DNA of 64,000 bases from Undaria pinnatifida (GCA_012845835.1 JABAKD010000021.1:62001-126000); one strand, 5' to 3'; shown: positions 1-11,099, numbered from the stretch's first letter. A program made the numbers and translations. Notes: a model not told the origin generated them from the letters alone.

Positions 1-1100
1 TGGCCGTGGCCCTGACCATGGACGCCTTTCCCGCCTTGTGCTGCTGACATTGGGGGCAGTCCCGCTGCTTGTGACCTTGATTGTCACACACAAAACACTG
101 GTTGTTGTCGTACCGACTGTTCCGCCCTGTTTGCACACCAGCGGCCTTGGCACTCTCGCGTGAATTGTGCTTGTCAGCAGCACGTCCCTGCGGCTTGGTC
201 CCCGCAGCAGCCACCGACCTAGCGTCAGCCAGTTTGCCGCTTGCCGACGTTCAGCATTGCTACCCCTCAAACACGGCTTGGTCCCGTAGTTGCTTGGCAA
301 TACTGTTGATCAATGCGTAAGGATCATGTGTTACTATATTAAATCGCGTCTTCCTGTCCACCTTGCGGCGAAGCTTGAGTGGTTCGATTCCCGCTGCTGT
401 TGCTTTAACCAGCACCTTGCCATGCTTCAGCGTGTACTGACGACCCTCGGGCTTCACCACCTCCGTGAGCCCGCTGCCAGCAAGGTATTTCCGCATGGTA
501 CGTTTTTTAGCATGAACACCCTGCTATCTACCGGCACGTTCGCATCAATCTTCCGCACACGGAAACCCTGGCGGCAAAAATCCTCATGACTCGTCTGCTG
601 CATATCAACGCCCTTGCATTGGCTCCTCGTTGGAGAGGTCGACCCGGGGCTTGCCATCGTAGATTTCATTAGACACCAATATTTGGATCGTCGAATCTAC
701 CAGCTCTCGCTTTCTCGAGATCACCGGTCTCTTCGCCCTCGGTTTGTGATAGTCGTCTGCTGCTTGTACTGCGAGCACGCAACAAGAAAATTCGCGCATA
801 TCGTCGAAGATAACAGCATCACCCCCCAACCTAGGTGGCCTGTCTCTTCCTATCGGTACCTTGACTTCTGGCTGCAGCCGACCGCCGGCTCGTCCTCCAC
901 CTCTCTGGTTGCCCCAACTTGCAGAATGGACTCCACCATCGCCCTGTGCTTGCGCTCTTCCCACTCCTGTGGGGTCTTCCATTGCTCCGGGCTGGAGTCC
1001 AACACCAACAGGCAAAACACTGATTTCCGGCCACCGAAAACCAAATTGGTCACGGTTTTGGGCAGTACGCAGAACTTGCCCGATTTAATTAAATTTTACC
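1..1100 (-). pseudogene. Gag-like remnant with zinc knuckle, cut by window start
   Basis: This is a minus-strand nucleocapsid-type coding remnant. A CCHC zinc knuckle (C-X2-C-X4-H-X4-C) is readable at 97-56, with a basic, Gln-rich stretch after it that runs off the window. Upstream, in three different frames, lie protein-like pieces: a Trp/Glu-rich segment near 1053-850, a segment ending near 605, and a Lys/Arg-rich segment at 496-260. The shifts and stops between them show it is not translatable as one protein. Retroelement Gag proteins bind the element's own RNA through such knuckles. The protease and polymerase would lie beyond the window start. It differs in sequence from the Gag at 11.1-14.0 kb, so it is a different element. 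It could instead be a host CCHC protein, but the decay favours a mobile element. Confidence 0.6.
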
Positions 1101-3644
1101 GACTCACGCGACCGTAGACCCGGTGGCATCAGCTCCGAGGACTTGATGTCGTGGGCTCGGAGTGTGTTTGTCCACAACGCAAATGTTCGTTCGTTTATTA
1201 CACGGGTACGTGCCATGCTATCGAGCATGGTGGACCTTCCCTTATGTTTCGCAATATGTCAACAGCTCACAAGAAACACCAATAACAGTGGGACTCCCTG
1301 ACAAAATGTATTCAGCCAATCTATGGACGGTAAAATGCCCTAAGAAACGACCAGAGCATTACAAGTTTCATGCCCTATGTATTAAAATGTAACATTTCCT
1401 AAACACACATACATGGTACTTCGACGATATCACGTATATTCGCAGATGCGGAACCCCGTCCGTCCGATATATTGTAAAGACAAGCAGCCCGTATCGTAAT
1501 TCGCGTGAAACAAACGTAACGGTGTGGTGAGGTGCTCTTCGGAATGTTTTTTTACTCAATCAGAAACCACCTATCCTTGATTGACGCACGTCGTCTCTTG
1601 TATCCTCCAAGTGGCTATATCCATCGAGGCTTTGGCGCTCGCGCCTTGCGGTGAATCTCCCCTCGTGATCAACGATACTTACGAGTCAGATGCAACATAT
1701 CTTTACTGCAATATAATGCAGACGGCATTCGGTCATGCACCCCCAACCGGTACACGTAGGGTCAACGAAAGTACTCCTTCTTTTTTTGTTGTGCGCTGCA
1801 CGCAACAAAAGCTCTGTCCCCTACGCGTACCGATCACGCCAGGTTCCTATTGTTTTCTATCATTTGCCTTTATGCACGTTCTGAACCACTGCTTGGACGT
1901 TACGAAACTTGTGCCGCAGACATTGTTTTTTGAGGGGAATCTTCCACGACCAATGGGCTGCTCCTGGCAAGTCGTGGCTTTAGCCATTATCCGTGCTGCG
2001 AGAGGTGAGCTTCGCCTGTCTCACCATTGGCCCCTATTTACAGCTTCGGCCGGAGGCTTAGAAGAGATATGTTGCGATAGATATGTTATGACTGCTGTTG
2101 TTCACCTAGAGGATCCAGGGTCCCGTGATAAAGTTTGAAACGTGTGAAGATTCAGGGTTGCGCCATTTGGTTTCTATAGTGCGACATTTTGCACAACTTC
2201 GCGAAAAAACGTCTTGCGCTCTTTGAGGTGCAAAACGGATGAGAAGGGTGGGCTGTGAATGTCTTAAAATTAGGATCTACCGTGTGTGGTCTGTGGTGCG
2301 ACGGCGCTGACAGTGGCAAAGCATGCACAACAGCATAGCACATCTAAAAACGAGCATCACGTCAATGAGGGTATATCACATTACGAAAAAAACAGTTTCG
2401 ACTGGCACGGCTCGCCTTCTTCTGAGAGAATACTGCATTCAAAGTTGTTGAAGCTTATTTTGTGATTTACAGTACAGTACTCGATGAATAATGACGCCTG
2501 GTAAATGCTCATCCTGATACAGCTTCGATTTTCTGAGAGTCAGACGTGGGAGAGGTACATAGCTCCTCAAGTGAGACGGTTTAGAAACATTAGCATATCT
2601 ATCGCAGGATGCCCATTCATGCGGACGCGCATTTGATTCCTGCACGCTCTCACATACCAGTCGAGTGTCGAGAACTTGGCAGTTTCGCAACCGACGTTCC
2701 TGTCTGACCAGATTCGTCCACGTGTCTCCAAATGTTTGCCGGTAGTTTTGAGACCCGACCTCGGATTTGTTCATGTTCCAAATCTGTAGACCGCATACAA
2801 GACGACTCCATTAAAGCCCCGTTCCCGCTCTTCGCTGACAACCGAAGCCCCCCCTTCCGTATTGCCCGACACGCAATCAACGACTCTCCCGTCTCCAACT
2901 CTACCGTGGCGGCAATTACGGTTATTTTGGTTATTGTATATAGGTTGTGGAATGAATGCTATCGTCACGAAGTAGGACGTTAACCATTATATCCACATCG
3001 GGGGGGATACGCGATGCCGTGTCAGTAACCGTACTCGCCGACAGTGTTTTCGTCTGGCTCAACACAGACTCTAAGCCGGTCACTAGAACTACCCCCAACC
3101 AATTATTCGTCTCTCCACAAGGTCGTTTGCAGTTACGTTTTCTGGCTGCTATGTCTTGCTACCATGTCTGCGCAGGTGTGAACTCCTGTCTTGACCCTAC
3201 CACGGGAACCACGGACCAGATCGTGAGGAACCCAGCCACCAATCGAGTGTAAGTTTTTTTTTTATATGCTTTCTACGTGTCGTTAGAGTTTGGACGAAGG
3301 TTGCTAGTGAAACAAAATCAGCGGTATTCTCCAACGGGACCCAATGGTTCTAAATGGGTTCTTTGAGGCAACTCCGCATGGCTTAAATCTCACATTTATC
3401 GTTTCCAAGTCGAACAAGTATCCTAGATAGACTTAAGGTTTCGTGCCCCCGTGATGAGAACGAAGTAGTCTTAGAGATACCAAATCGAGGCGGGATATTT
3501 ATTTACCAGTACGCTCTCTTCTGTTTCGCTATTAGGTTGATCGTGATGCTTCTGTTAGCAACCACAATGATTCCCAGATTGGATGTTAATTCGGTGACTT
3601 CGACGGCTGCGACTACACCGTTCTACCTTCCTGCTTTGGTGCTT
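1101..3644. other. No recognisable gene
   Basis: I see no recognisable domain, RNA gene or strong repeat here. The longest open frame is 1581-2138 on the plus strand (185 codons). It has a mixed, Cys-containing composition, no domain I recognise and no clear splice context, so I do not call it a gene. The upstream part of the Gag remnant's element should extend into this stretch, but I could not find a terminal repeat. Confidence 0.4.
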
Positions 3645-4465
3645 ACAGTTTAACTCCAGTGGCATTCGCCCCATGCAGTTTTAGTGACTTTCGAGCGCTC
3701 AACTTCAGTACCGGTAAACCTGTTACCCTGACTGAGTAACCTTGAATCTCTTTTCCTCAGTGACATTCAACTGTTCACTTTCGTCAGCGGATTTTAACTG
3801 TTCAACCTCAGTGAGATTACCCGTTCAGCCTCAGTGGGCCTGAATCGTTTAGTATCAGTAGCCTCCAACCGTTGAAACTCAGCCTTCTTCATCCGTTCAA
3901 CATCAACGACCTTCAACCGTTCGGCTCGCGACTTTCAACTGTTCAACTTAAGTGACATTCAACCGTTTAACATCAGTGATCTTCCACCGTTCCACATCCG
4001 TGAAGCCGTTCAACCGCGATGACGTTAAGGCAGTCGCATGCTTCGTCCGTTTCGTTCAACCTCACGGGCCTTCAATGCGTGCTCTGTGTTGATGCTGTCA
4101 TTTTACCGCAGCGATCTTCAACCGTTCAAATCTTTGCAGTCTTCAAGCCGTTCCTTATTTGACCATTCCATTTAACATCGTTGACATTCTACCAGTCACT
4201 TTCATCCGTTCGATCTCTGTGGCGGCCATGAATCCTATAACCGCAGTAGCCTTCACACTTTCAACGTCAGTGACCTTCAGCGCTGCAAGTTCAGCGCTCA
4301 AATGGCTCTTTCAAAAATACAGTGACCGTTAACCGTTCAACCTAGTGGCTTTCGACCAGCATCTATAACCTCCGTTCGTTCCATCTCAGCGATCTTCAAT
4401 CGTTCAATCTCAGAAACCTTTACACATTCACCGTCAATGAGCTTCAACCAATCATGTTCAAACGA
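3645..4465. repeat. 24-30 bp degenerate minisatellite
   Basis: A unit close to CCTTCAACCGTTCAACCTCA plus GTGA recurs some 25-30 times with heavy divergence and variable spacing (24-30 bp). The fixed elements are CAACCGTTCAAC and CAGTGAC. No open frame of any length crosses it. Confidence 0.85.
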
Positions 4466-4692
4466 TGGTGGACCGTTTGATCAACAGTGAACGTTGACAC
4501 CCGTAACCGTGGTCGCCATAATGAAATTCCTTTCGCTAGACTTGACATGCGAACCAGGCGAGTGGACTATCCCTTCCGGCATTTCATGCATGCTGTCATG
4601 CGGGTAGCAGTCTCGTTGGTCAGATTAGTTTTGGATGGTGCGGCAGCCCATTCTTCTGTTATTCGGGAGGGGACACAGAGTGTCCCACGCAC

Positions 4693-4804
4693 GTCTATCT
4701 ATTGAGCAGGTCCTCGGTGAGTACTCGCTTTCTTGGCCGTAGTAGAGAAGCAGCTTTATAATTTCCACATAGCCCCGGATAGCAACTGAGAGCCGAGGCG
4801 TATG
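4693..4804 (+). repeat. Left arm of 112-bp inverted repeat around the Ty3-like element
   Basis: This segment matches the reverse complement of 14700-14811 over 112 bp without gaps. I count 10 mismatches, about 91% identity. True LTRs would be direct repeats, so this is not a normal LTR pair. It may be a fragment of a related element in opposite orientation, or the result of an inversion. Confidence 0.85.
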
Positions 4805-5666
4805 CCTCGTTTTCGTTTCCCGACTACCCCTAATAGATAATGGCAACACATGATAGGAAAAAAGCCAATTTACTATCAAACCAGACAATTTGCAGGCCTT
4901 TCAAGGCCGTACCTTAACACTAGCCTACCCTGATGTGCCGCATATGGAGAAATATGGGAGGTTCGGAGAAACTCTGTTCTACAATCTAGACCATGTGTCG
5001 AAGACGCGGCTCCTCAAAACCCACTCCCACACCTCGAGCGGCCTGGCTATGGAGCCAGGAAAACGCGAAGAATAGCAGTTGAAGGAAACGCAGACCGTAC
5101 AACAAGGCAAACCACCCATAAAGATCCCGTCGCGTACCACCGATATGGCTGGGGGGGAACATAAAAGGCTCGACGGCAAACAAATCACAGAAAAGGCACC
5201 ATGGTGAGGCAAATCTTTGTTGAAAGAAAGGGGAATACAGGCGCTAATACAAGAGAGAAATCATGACAAATATCTCCCGCAGACCATTGGCATTGCAGGG
5301 GTTAGGTGGGAAAACGACAAATACACGAAATGGAAGGTGACACCAACTACAGACATGCGAGGGGGGGAAGTATTTAGCCGAAAAAATTAGGACAATTACA
5401 ACCCAAAAAAAATTAAAGATACACATAGTCACATATGTAGCCCTGTCCCAGGTTATGCGCGAACAGGGTCCCCTGCTCGCCCCCCGGCTCTGGGCTGAGA
5501 AGGGTGTCGGCAGGGCGAAATTCGACAAACACGAAAAGCCGGCAGTCCTGCGCCTCGGATAACGGCGTGAATACCCTGACCCTGGCCCGGCACAAGGCCG
5601 GGGTGGGCGCTGGCAGGACTAAGAAAACAATGGTTATAGCCGCCCCGCACCCAGTAGTAAATACGA
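4805..5666. other. Flank of the retroelement, no gene seen
   Basis: This should contain the 3' end of the element (PPT and LTR), but no sequence here matches the region upstream of gag in the same orientation. Several small frames occur on the minus strand without recognisable motifs. G7 runs are present near 5151 and 5361. Confidence 0.4.
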
Positions 5667-6309
5667 TCAAAAAACCACGAACAACCCAAAGGAAAAAACA
5701 ACAAACCCCGTAACCCAGAAAAAAGGATGTGGAACGATCGAGGGGCGGCGGTGGCTTGAACGTCCACTGGCCACGGTCGCGCCTCGAGATTCATCTACGT
5801 TACGTTGGATCCCCCGAGGAAACGCGCTGGCGATGTGGACGTGCAGGCACCAAGAGCCTCGTACGGCTTCCGTCGAAATCGTGTAGCGCGCCGAGGGAAG
5901 AAGAAATTGAATCGTCCCCGGTTTGTCCAGAAAGCGAACCAGGTTAATCTTGTCCTTGGTTGTGCTCGCGCTGATTTTTCCAAGCCACCATAACCCATCG
6001 TCTCCCTTGTACCAAAAGTGGGCGACGTTAGGAAGCACCGTGTCATGGTAGCGGCGGAGCCAATCGGCGCGGGTAACACAAGCGTAGCCCCGCGTTAGAA
6101 AACGCTCCCCGTTGTTGCGGGAGAGCTCGCTTTATGCCACCCCGATCCGAATTCGGCGGTAGAGGGGGTTGGTGTGGTGGTGCTAGTCCGACGTGCTGGC
6201 CTAGTAACGCAAACTGTGGGGAAGGGAGAGGTGGAAGTCCATTTCCCGCTCCCAGGAAGGTTTGAGAGTCCCGCCCGATGCGTCTTGTATAGCACCTTGA
6301 TGATGCCAT
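5667..6309 (-). pseudogene. Polyprotein C-terminal tail, SH3-like fold suspected
   Basis: Pieces in at least two frames encode a tail beyond integrase. The frame 6038-5667 is best, with HFWYKGDDGLWWLGKI, then VRFLDKPGTI, then VRGSWCLHVH. The spacing of aromatics (FWYKG, WWLGKI, VRFLD) resembles a small SH3-like beta barrel of the Tudor/chromo/PWWP sort. Chromoviruses carry chromodomains here to direct integration. I cannot assign the fold with certainty. The end of the frame becomes very hydrophobic (FFWVTGFVVFSFGLFVVF) and is probably readthrough of non-coding DNA. Confidence 0.45.
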
Positions 6310-6492
6310 CTCACCGCCGGACTGACTGATGGCCGGTAATCAGCTCAAATTCCAGCCGTTGGAGGGTGTTTGAAAGACCGTCTTGAGTGACGTGGTACTG
6401 ACAGACGACATCGTATTGAGCATATACTGCGTCAGCCCCACCGGATGGTATTTGGGCGTGTCCCCGCTGTCGAGGGGGTTGGGGCAGGGATT

Positions 6493-6696
6493 TCAGCGTT
6501 CAATCATCACACGTCGACTAGCGTCCGAACCGGAAAGGTCGGAAGGGACGTTCAAATAGAGGAAGTTGCTCTCGATTATCGAGCCGGCCGGGGTCTCGGC
6601 GGCTGAGCAGGAACCGACTGCCAGGATCTTGAAAGGGCCCGTCCAGTTAATCGCGAGTTTGACCTTGAGCACCCCGGCGTCCGTGTTCGCCTTCAC
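6493..6696 (-). pseudogene. Integrase C-terminal GPY/F module
   Basis: A short frame contains KLAINWTGPFKILAVG, with Gly-Pro-Phe at 6639-6631. This is the GPY/F module at the end of many Ty3/Gypsy integrases, which supports multimerisation and DNA binding. It is out of phase with the integrase segment at 7097-6693, so at least one further frameshift lies near 6.7-6.77 kb. It ends in a hydrophobic-acidic segment. Confidence 0.75.
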
Positions 6697-7440
6697 ACTC
6701 CGGCAGATGGTGGAGGTAGAGTTGTAAACTCATGCCACACCACCCTCATTGGAGTTTGGTGCCGGACGAAGCGCTTCCGTGAGGGCGGAGTTCTGCGGTT
6801 AACACGAGAAACTGTGAGGGCGTGGTGTGCGGGAACAACGTCGTTCGCGCGCTTTTGCCTGTCGATGACCAATTCGCAATAGGCCAGGTGGTCGCGGGCC
6901 AGACTCTGGTATCCCACGACGCCGGTGCGGTCGAAACCAGTCAGGGGGAGGCATGGGAGCCTGCGCACGTGGACCTCGTTCGTCGCCAGGCCCGTCGCCG
7001 TGCTGACATTGTTTTTGTAAGTAAATTCGACGCGAGGAAGATGCCAGTCCCAATCGTCTTGTCGCTCTTGGACGACCATATCCTTCATTCGGGCCATAGT
7101 GTGGTGTACTCACGCAACGCTCCTGTTACAGTTGGGATGGTAGGAGCTTGTAGCAAGCTTGCGCACGCCCAACAGCTGATATACAAATTGTGAAAGCTTG
7201 GAGCAGAACTGCAGGCCGTTGTCCGGGAGTATGGTGCGCGGGCACCCCTACAAGGGAATGTATTGGTTCACCAGAATATTGGCTATACCCTCCGCGGTGA
7301 TTTCAGCGGCGGTGACGAGAAACATGTCGGCCCGACGACTGAAGCAATCGGTGAACAGCAAGATGTAGGTGTTACCTTGTGACGTACCCGGAAGGGGGCC
7401 GAAGTAGTCAACACTTACATCGACACCTGGACCTTCCGGA
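6693..7440 (-). pseudogene. Integrase catalytic core and C-terminal part
   Basis: The core is in the same phase as the 8486-7248 frame. The first catalytic Asp is in VDYFGPL (7409-7407) and the second in LPDNG (7223-7221). Two in-frame stops interrupt it: TAG at 7250-7248, where related integrases have Trp in Y-x-P-L-W-G, and TGA at 7112-7110. The third catalytic residue, Glu in the family's V-E-R-V-N motif, is Ala here (7115-7113). The frame resumes at 7097 with the WHLPRVEFTYKNN block and continues to about 6770, where phase is lost. Integrase would insert element cDNA into the host chromosome. This copy cannot. Confidence 0.88.
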
Positions 7441-7771
7441 GGAATGGAAAGTTTGGCCAGCGGACAATCAGCCGTGGGGGTTTCCGCGCTTGGCACTTCA
7501 AGCAGTGGCGAAGCCACCACCGGGTGCATATATTCATGCCAACCCACCAACAAATCCGCTCCAGCATGCGCAACGTGTGCGTTGTGCCAAGGTGGCAGGA
7601 GGCTGTTGAATGACAAGCTTGTATGATCCAAGAGTGCATGAGCAGGGGATCGCGGCGGTCGACGGGGTCGGCCACGGCCGCGGGATTCGCGGTGGGGTGT
7701 TGACACTCCCGGCAGATGGTCGAGGGGCGCCGCCGGGCCCGAATCCATATTCCACGGCAGGGTTGCATCAC
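7415..7771 (-). pseudogene. Integrase HHCC zinc-binding domain
   Basis: In a 118-codon frame, residues 53-93 show CHSTASCHLG followed by C-L-K-C, giving the integrase HHCC zinc site (His54, His60, Cys90, Cys93; 7612-7493). The aromatic MLERICWWVGM block typical of Ty3 integrases lies between. This domain folds the N-terminus of integrase for cDNA binding. It lies in a different phase from the catalytic core that follows, so a frameshift falls between about 7490 and 7430. Confidence 0.85.
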
Positions 7772-7779
7772 CGGTTGCT

Positions 7780-8486
7780 GTCACTGTTCGTCGGCGCGTG
7801 TTCGCCGACGGACGGGCTGGAGTGCCAAGCAGGTCAAAGACGGACACGGTTAAACCGGCGGTCGCGGTGGAATCCGCCTCCTGTATAGAACTCCTTGGTA
7901 GAGTATTCGGCTCTGCGATGGTCGTCGCTGCAGTCAGGGTTTCTGCGGAGCCCGTGCCGCCTCGGATGATTATGGCAGAAACCGAAGCAAAAACGGTGTC
8001 AGCGGCAGGCGAATTCGACCCGCGGCCGGTACAGCCTTCGAATATGACGACCGAGGCAGAAACACGAGCGACAACTATCCCCGGGGGAGCAGAAAGACCG
8101 TCAATCCTTATACGTGGCTCGTGTGTGCGAAAATCGTGAAATGCCTTAAAGGCGGGAGGGAGTCCATCCAAGACAGAATCTTCAGTGCGGGGCACGAATC
8201 CACCCAAGGCAGTGCTTTCGGCTCGGGGCCCACACAAAGCAGTGTTTTCGTTGGGAGGCACGACTCCACCCAAACCAACCTCTGGGATCGGCGAGGAGGT
8301 AGCTTGCAGCCCGCCGGCCCGTAAGAGGTAGATACTGCAATCTCCAACGGCGTTGGGGCTTTTCAACCCCACAGGGTGAAAGCTTGTCCAGCCACTGCGG
8401 TCGTACTCCGTGGCAGGCTCAGGCAAGCGGATTAGAAAAAGTCGGTGATACCATTGGCGCTGCCTTTGCGGTACTCGAGTGTGCAA
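7780..8486 (-). pseudogene. Ser/Thr/Pro-rich linker between RNase H and integrase
   Basis: This is the first two-thirds of a 412-codon minus-strand frame (8486-7248). It begins as the RNase H end closes (LPEPATEYDRSG) and is rich in Ala, Thr, Pro and Val. It has two or three imperfectly repeated PPNENTALCG / VPRTEDSVLDG-type blocks near 8270-8150. No enzymatic motif is visible. It seems to be a spacer of the polyprotein that stayed open by chance or recent activity. Confidence 0.5.
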
Positions 8487-8750
8487 TCGAACGCCGTGAC
8501 GACTCCAAGCTACCGCTGGACTCGTGCATTTATTGTCGTTTCCTTACCAATGCTCTCCTGTGCCTCATGGCCGAATGATATGCGGAACTTTGTTCCCCAA
8601 CGTACCCTCGGAGGCATTCGGGGCCCCAATACTTCTGGTCCCTAAATCTAGAGGGGTCCAGTGTGCATCTCCGAGTCGAGCGTTGCTCGACTGATGTACG
8701 CGATTTTCATAGTGAACGAAACGCCGTCCAGCGTCACAGTACCCCCGACA
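8430..8750 (-). pseudogene. RNase H C-terminal remnant joined to a short upstream segment by deletion
   Basis: A short segment (8750-8708, read VTLDGVSFTM) runs straight into an RNase H-like sequence (IAYISRATLDSE, from about 8707). RARVQR-type and FDCTLEYRKGSAN-type blocks follow, ending near 8435. The latter matches the usual Ty3 RNase H end (R-x-x-R-W, F-D, Y-R-x-G-x-x-N-x-x-A-D). At least four in-frame stops are present. No YxDD motif or other reverse transcriptase block occurs anywhere in the element. The simplest reading is one internal deletion that removed protease, reverse transcriptase and most of RNase H. Confidence 0.65.
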
Positions 8751-8799
8751 AAACAAGGGCCGTGTTCTGACAGCGCAAGGGAAGGGCCGACGCCGGAAG

Positions 8800-9529
8800 C
8801 TATATCCCAACCTTCACGGCTTTTTGTCGGCCATCACGTTTGAGAAAAAGGTCGGCAACTCCGAAGGGGAACCTTTGCGAGCGCTGGCCACTGTTAACGG
8901 CCCGGTCGCGGCGCGGACGAGATTTCTTGGCTCTTGAGTTCGCAGTGGAGGTGAAGAACCGACTAAGGGAGGCAGGGTATGCTGACCCGGTCTTACTGTC
9001 GCGAATAGCTTCGCGAACGGCAAAAAGTGCCTCACCGAGCATTTTTTTCCCTCAAATATCAATGGTTGTTGGCCCTGGGATCATCCGCCCGAATACCAAT
9101 GCCCCACGCTGGGGCCAGAAAGCTGGCTTCAGCCAAACGCTTGTTGTCAGAGCTCAAAAGGTGATTTTTCATCGTTTCATTCTGCGTGAATTTAGCTCCA
9201 GATAACACGGCATTTTGCTTCTCCCTGTCCCCAACGACGGAGTCAAAGTTGTGCACACCTCGACCGATGCGTTTGCGTGTGTTTGGACTAGGCCACGACA
9301 TGATGACCCCCACTGCTCGATGGTCTTGGAAAAGCTTGGTCTTTTCGGCCATCCTATACTGCTCCGCGCAAGAATATGGCGCGTCGTCCACGACAAATGA
9401 CGAAGGGGACCACGGTGGAAAATAGAATGGGGGCTGCCAGAACGATACCACTTTGTCCGGAAAGTTTTCAAGGGAAGGGTCAAAAGCCGTGTTGGAATTT
9501 GGGCGTGCAATATCCTCGACCGGGAACAC
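8800..9529 (-). pseudogene. NADAR (YbiA/DUF1768-type) domain within the retroelement
   Basis: The 156-codon frame 9529-9059 carries the NADAR signature. An aromatic-rich start (residues 28-45) leads to CAEQYRMAEK (residues 54-63), matching the family's V/A-E-H/Q-Y-x(2)-A-x-K helix with its conserved Glu (residue 56). Then come a GRGV block (about 89-92), KFTQN (113-117), LL-x(5)-RLAEAS (124-136) with the second conserved Glu, and AWGIGI (141-146). The domain's closing block, MLGEALFAVREAI, appears in another phase at 9042-9004, past an A7 homopolymer, so the C-terminus is frameshifted. NADAR proteins act on ADP-ribose- or ribosylamine-type N-glycosidic bonds. Known examples include riboflavin-pathway enzymes and hydrolases that remove ADP-ribose from guanine. 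The frame overlaps the repeated linker upstream and precedes the RNase H scar on the same strand. I judge it part of the element, not a host gene. Confidence 0.8.
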
Positions 9530-10095
9530 CAGGCCTCGCGAGCACGACGCGAATCCGAACCCGCGGTTTCTCGTTTCGGATCCTCTTCGCTGGTTGACGG
9601 GAAAACACGAGAATCCGCTCTAACTGCGCCCGAAAATGGTCAAAACCCGACGGTGCCAACCCGTCGGTAGCCTCGTTGGACATTTGGGTCTGCACCATCT
9701 CCTTCTGCAAACACCAGTTCCCGGTTTTTGGGCCTGCATTGTCCCCTTGTGTAAATATCAGGCTTCGGTAGAATGATGCGAGTCCGAACTCGCGGTTTGT
9801 TTGCGTCGAATTCTCGTCACTCGCTGGCGGAAGCTCGTAAGAACCCGCCCTCACTTCACCCGAAACAGAGTCCAACACCGACGGTGCCAACCCGTCCGTA
9901 GCCTCGTTGGGCATTTGGGCCTGCAATGTCCCCCTCTGGCGGCACCTGTCCTCGGCGTTTTGGGCCTGTAGTGTCCCCGTCAAGAGCACCAGGCCTCGGG
10001 AGCACGACGCGAGTCCCAACGCACGGTTTCTCGCATGGTAGCCTCTTCGTTCTTTGGCTTATATTTGCCAGAAACGGCTCTAACTGCGCCCGGGG
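9529..10095 (-). repeat. 230-bp imperfect tandem repeat encoding a pol linker
   Basis: About 2.4 units with a period near 230 bp. The landmark CGA(A/G)TCC(G/C)AAC followed by GCGGTTT or ACGGTTT recurs near 9549, 9779 and 10010. The minus-strand open frame 10019-9480 spans them and encodes a repeated NEATDGLAPS block. The repeat lies immediately upstream of the NADAR-type domain. Confidence 0.75.
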
Positions 10096-11099
10096 AGACA
10101 GGGGCTCTGAGCTGTTTCTGCTTGACGAGAGGGGCGAGTTTTGCCTAGTTTTACGGGGAATAGCATCCAGCTGGCCCGTAGCGCAGTGTCGGATATTCTT
10201 CCGTTACCACTGTGGCAGACGTATCCTGAAACACGTGGGTCAGCGTGCTAGAAGATTAAGCAGGGCCCATAGACCCTCTGGATGTCTTCTGGAGTAGGGC
10301 TCGGGCAGGTGGCAAATTGTTTTCACCCGAGAAGGCTCATTTTGGTTGGGCCTCTTGGAGAAGGGAGACGAGGTAGCAAATCTTGTCGGCTTCTCCTTGA
10401 TGGAAAAAAAAGACAGAGCGCCCGCTGCTATCGCGAGTAAACAACGGATCGAGCTTCGCAAGGGATCTCGGTGTTTTAGTTTTGGCCTGCCCACACCTCA
10501 AACCGACCGCCACCACGTGGCCAAACGAATGTGTTTGAGGGTCGGCCGTCCCACACCTCAAACCGACCGCCACCGCCTGGTCAGGGAGAGGCGAGGATGA
10601 ACCCGTTCGCGTAAAAAGGCGACGCACCGTCACCGCAGCTACATTGCTGCGGTGACTGCGCCATGAGAATCGTCAGCAGACGGCGTAGGCGCCCGTGGCC
10701 TCTTGACAGATGCAACTTGTGCTGCATTATTAGACATTCTAGCAACAGGTACACAAGCATCTTCTGAAACCAGAAGAGGTGTCCCCGACAGTGCTGTCGG
10801 CGGACAGGCTGGGTGTGCCATACCACCATCGAGCTGTCCATTGCTGGTACGGAATGTGCCAGGCTGGCGCGCGTTGGTATTTCCGCCCGGGTTATGGGTG
10901 GCTCCCAACCGCATTCCAGGAGCAGGAGCGGGGACGGGAGAGGCGGCGAGGCGGGATACCACCACGGTGATCCGACGTGTATGATATCGTTGTGACATTT
11001 TGCCAGGCCCTGATCCTGGTGGTACCTCTGCGATTGAACTGAATGATGACGATAGTTGTTCTTGTGGTTGTTCGGGCGAGAAGATTTGTCGTCTCGGCG

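Noticed and set aside
360-390. B-box-like GGTTCGATTCCCGC suggesting a tRNA
   Set aside because: There is no A box or acceptor stem at the right distance. It lies within the Gag remnant's coding sequence.
1581-2138. 185-codon plus-strand ORF as a gene
   Set aside because: No domain, start context or splice support. Its length is possible by chance given many frames in 64 kb.
4487-5666. 3' LTR of the Ty3-like element
   Set aside because: No direct repeat of any sequence near 14.0-15.0 kb was found here. The only match is inverted.
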